From positions 1 through 5,736 of the forward strand of contig CAIYTD010000303.1 in the NCBI GenBank assembly GCA_903928955.1: DNA of 5,736 nt. The letters run 5' to 3'. Origin of the DNA: Oligoflexia bacterium. GTDB lineage: Bacteria > Bdellovibrionota > UBA1018. The stretch's first letter is position 1. Each line of letters starts with the position of its first letter. The translations under genes were made by a program, and so were the position numbers. Positions 5,473-5,736 of this stretch are shown here, piece by piece. The notes below the pieces were generated by a model, which saw only the letters and a list, made by a program, of their open reading frames with translations, searched no databases and was not told the origin of the DNA.

Positions 5473-5609
5473 TATTTTTTAAGTCTCCAGCCTAGGTTAT
5501 TTTCAACGTAGGTATCATCGTACTTGTTCAAAATAAATCAAATACTAAACGTTCAAAAATCAATTTATCTAGTCAACTTTTAACACTTTAATACCTGACC
5601 TGTTAACTA
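5473..5609 (-). promoter_or_regulatory. Upstream region of the methyltransferase with a two-copy direct repeat
   Basis: This AT-rich gap of 137 bases lies between the upstream gene end and the methyltransferase. GTTCAAAA occurs at 5526-5533 and 5551-5558, 25 bases apart, each followed by an A/T-rich TCAA (5538-5541... and 5560-5563). On the minus strand TTGACT (5576-5571) resembles a -35, but no -10 lies at a workable distance (the nearest, TAGTAT, is 23 bases away). The repeats could bind a regulator. No reliable promoter is called, so read-through from the upstream gene is possible. Confidence 0.25.
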
Positions 5610-5736
5610 TCAGAGAAGTGGAGAATTTTTCCCGGTTTTACTGGGATAGGAAATTCCTCGATCAGCAAATTTTTTTTTCCAATGTGTCACTACTTCTTTT
5701 TTTGCCCAATTCTGATCAATGAGAAAAAGATAAGGA
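5610..5736 (-). CDS. C-terminal end of an unrecognised gene
   Basis: From the right edge the minus-strand frame starting at 5735 is open for 41 codons and ends at TGA 5612-5610; base 5736 belongs to the previous codon. The residues begin PYLFLIDQNWAKKE and end GISYPSKTGKNSPLL, a Lys-rich, Trp-containing and protein-like composition. The other two minus frames are interrupted over the same bases. No family is recognised. It is on the same strand as the lipid genes and 137 bases upstream of the methyltransferase, so it could be the first gene of the same transcript. A 41-codon open frame in AT-rich DNA is only modest evidence. Confidence 0.45.
   Translation of the reverse strand, partial: PYLFLIDQNWAKKEVVTHWKKKFADRGISYPSKTGKNSPLL

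Noticed and set aside
5621..5659. Imperfect inverted repeat (GAGAATTT/AAATTCCTC with inner CCC/GGG) near the right edge.
   Set aside because: It lies within the likely coding end at 5610-5736, has a bulge and mismatches, and is followed by no T-run on the minus strand.

Overview
The window is AT-rich bacterial DNA (about 40% G+C by eye). It holds five substantial genes, one clearly broken gene, and a gene end at each edge. The single-stranded DNA-binding protein is of a kind I associate with delta-proteobacterial and Bdellovibrio-like bacteria. The sphingolipid-methyltransferase-like enzyme and the lost D-Ala-D-Ala ligase do not contradict a Gram-negative host. The taxon is an inference of low to moderate confidence. 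There are no rRNA or tRNA genes, CRISPR arrays or recognisable insertion sequences.

Layout: (1) 1-468, minus strand, the N-terminal half of a polyprenol-phosphate mannosyltransferase (DPM1-type GT2) that runs off the left edge. (2) 470-787, a divergent intergenic region with an extended -10 promoter for the rightward gene, a possible 23-codon leader ORF for the leftward gene, and most of a perfect 16-bp inverted repeat. (3) 788-2083, plus strand, a stand-alone AAA_14/DUF4143 ATPase whose annotated start codon lies inside that inverted repeat. A strong hairpin overlaps its stop codon. (4) 2148-2807, minus strand, a decayed D-alanine--D-alanine ligase in three pieces, with two frameshift/deletion junctions, one internal stop and no N-terminus. 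(5) 2814-3278, minus strand, an intact ssb. (6) 3355-4221 and 4276-5472, minus strand, a probable two-gene lipid-modification operon: a methyltransferase of the cyclopropane-fatty-acid-synthase superfamily (upstream), then a membrane di-iron fatty acid desaturase/hydroxylase. (7) 5610-5736, minus strand, an open C-terminal end of an unrecognised gene.

How the genes work together: the methyltransferase and desaturase are adjacent, on the same strand and 54 bases apart. They probably act on the same membrane lipid, one making or altering a double bond or hydroxyl and the other methylating an acyl or long-chain-base double bond. The methyltransferase looks more like fungal sphingolipid C9-methyltransferases than like E. 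coli Cfa. By motif alignment it has replaced three residues equivalent to the Cfa bicarbonate site. ssb looks like a housekeeping gene, and nothing links it to the lipid genes.

I see no complete new multi-gene system. The points most worth following are the inverted repeat across the ATPase start, the atypical lipid methyltransferase with its desaturase partner, and the ddl wreck.
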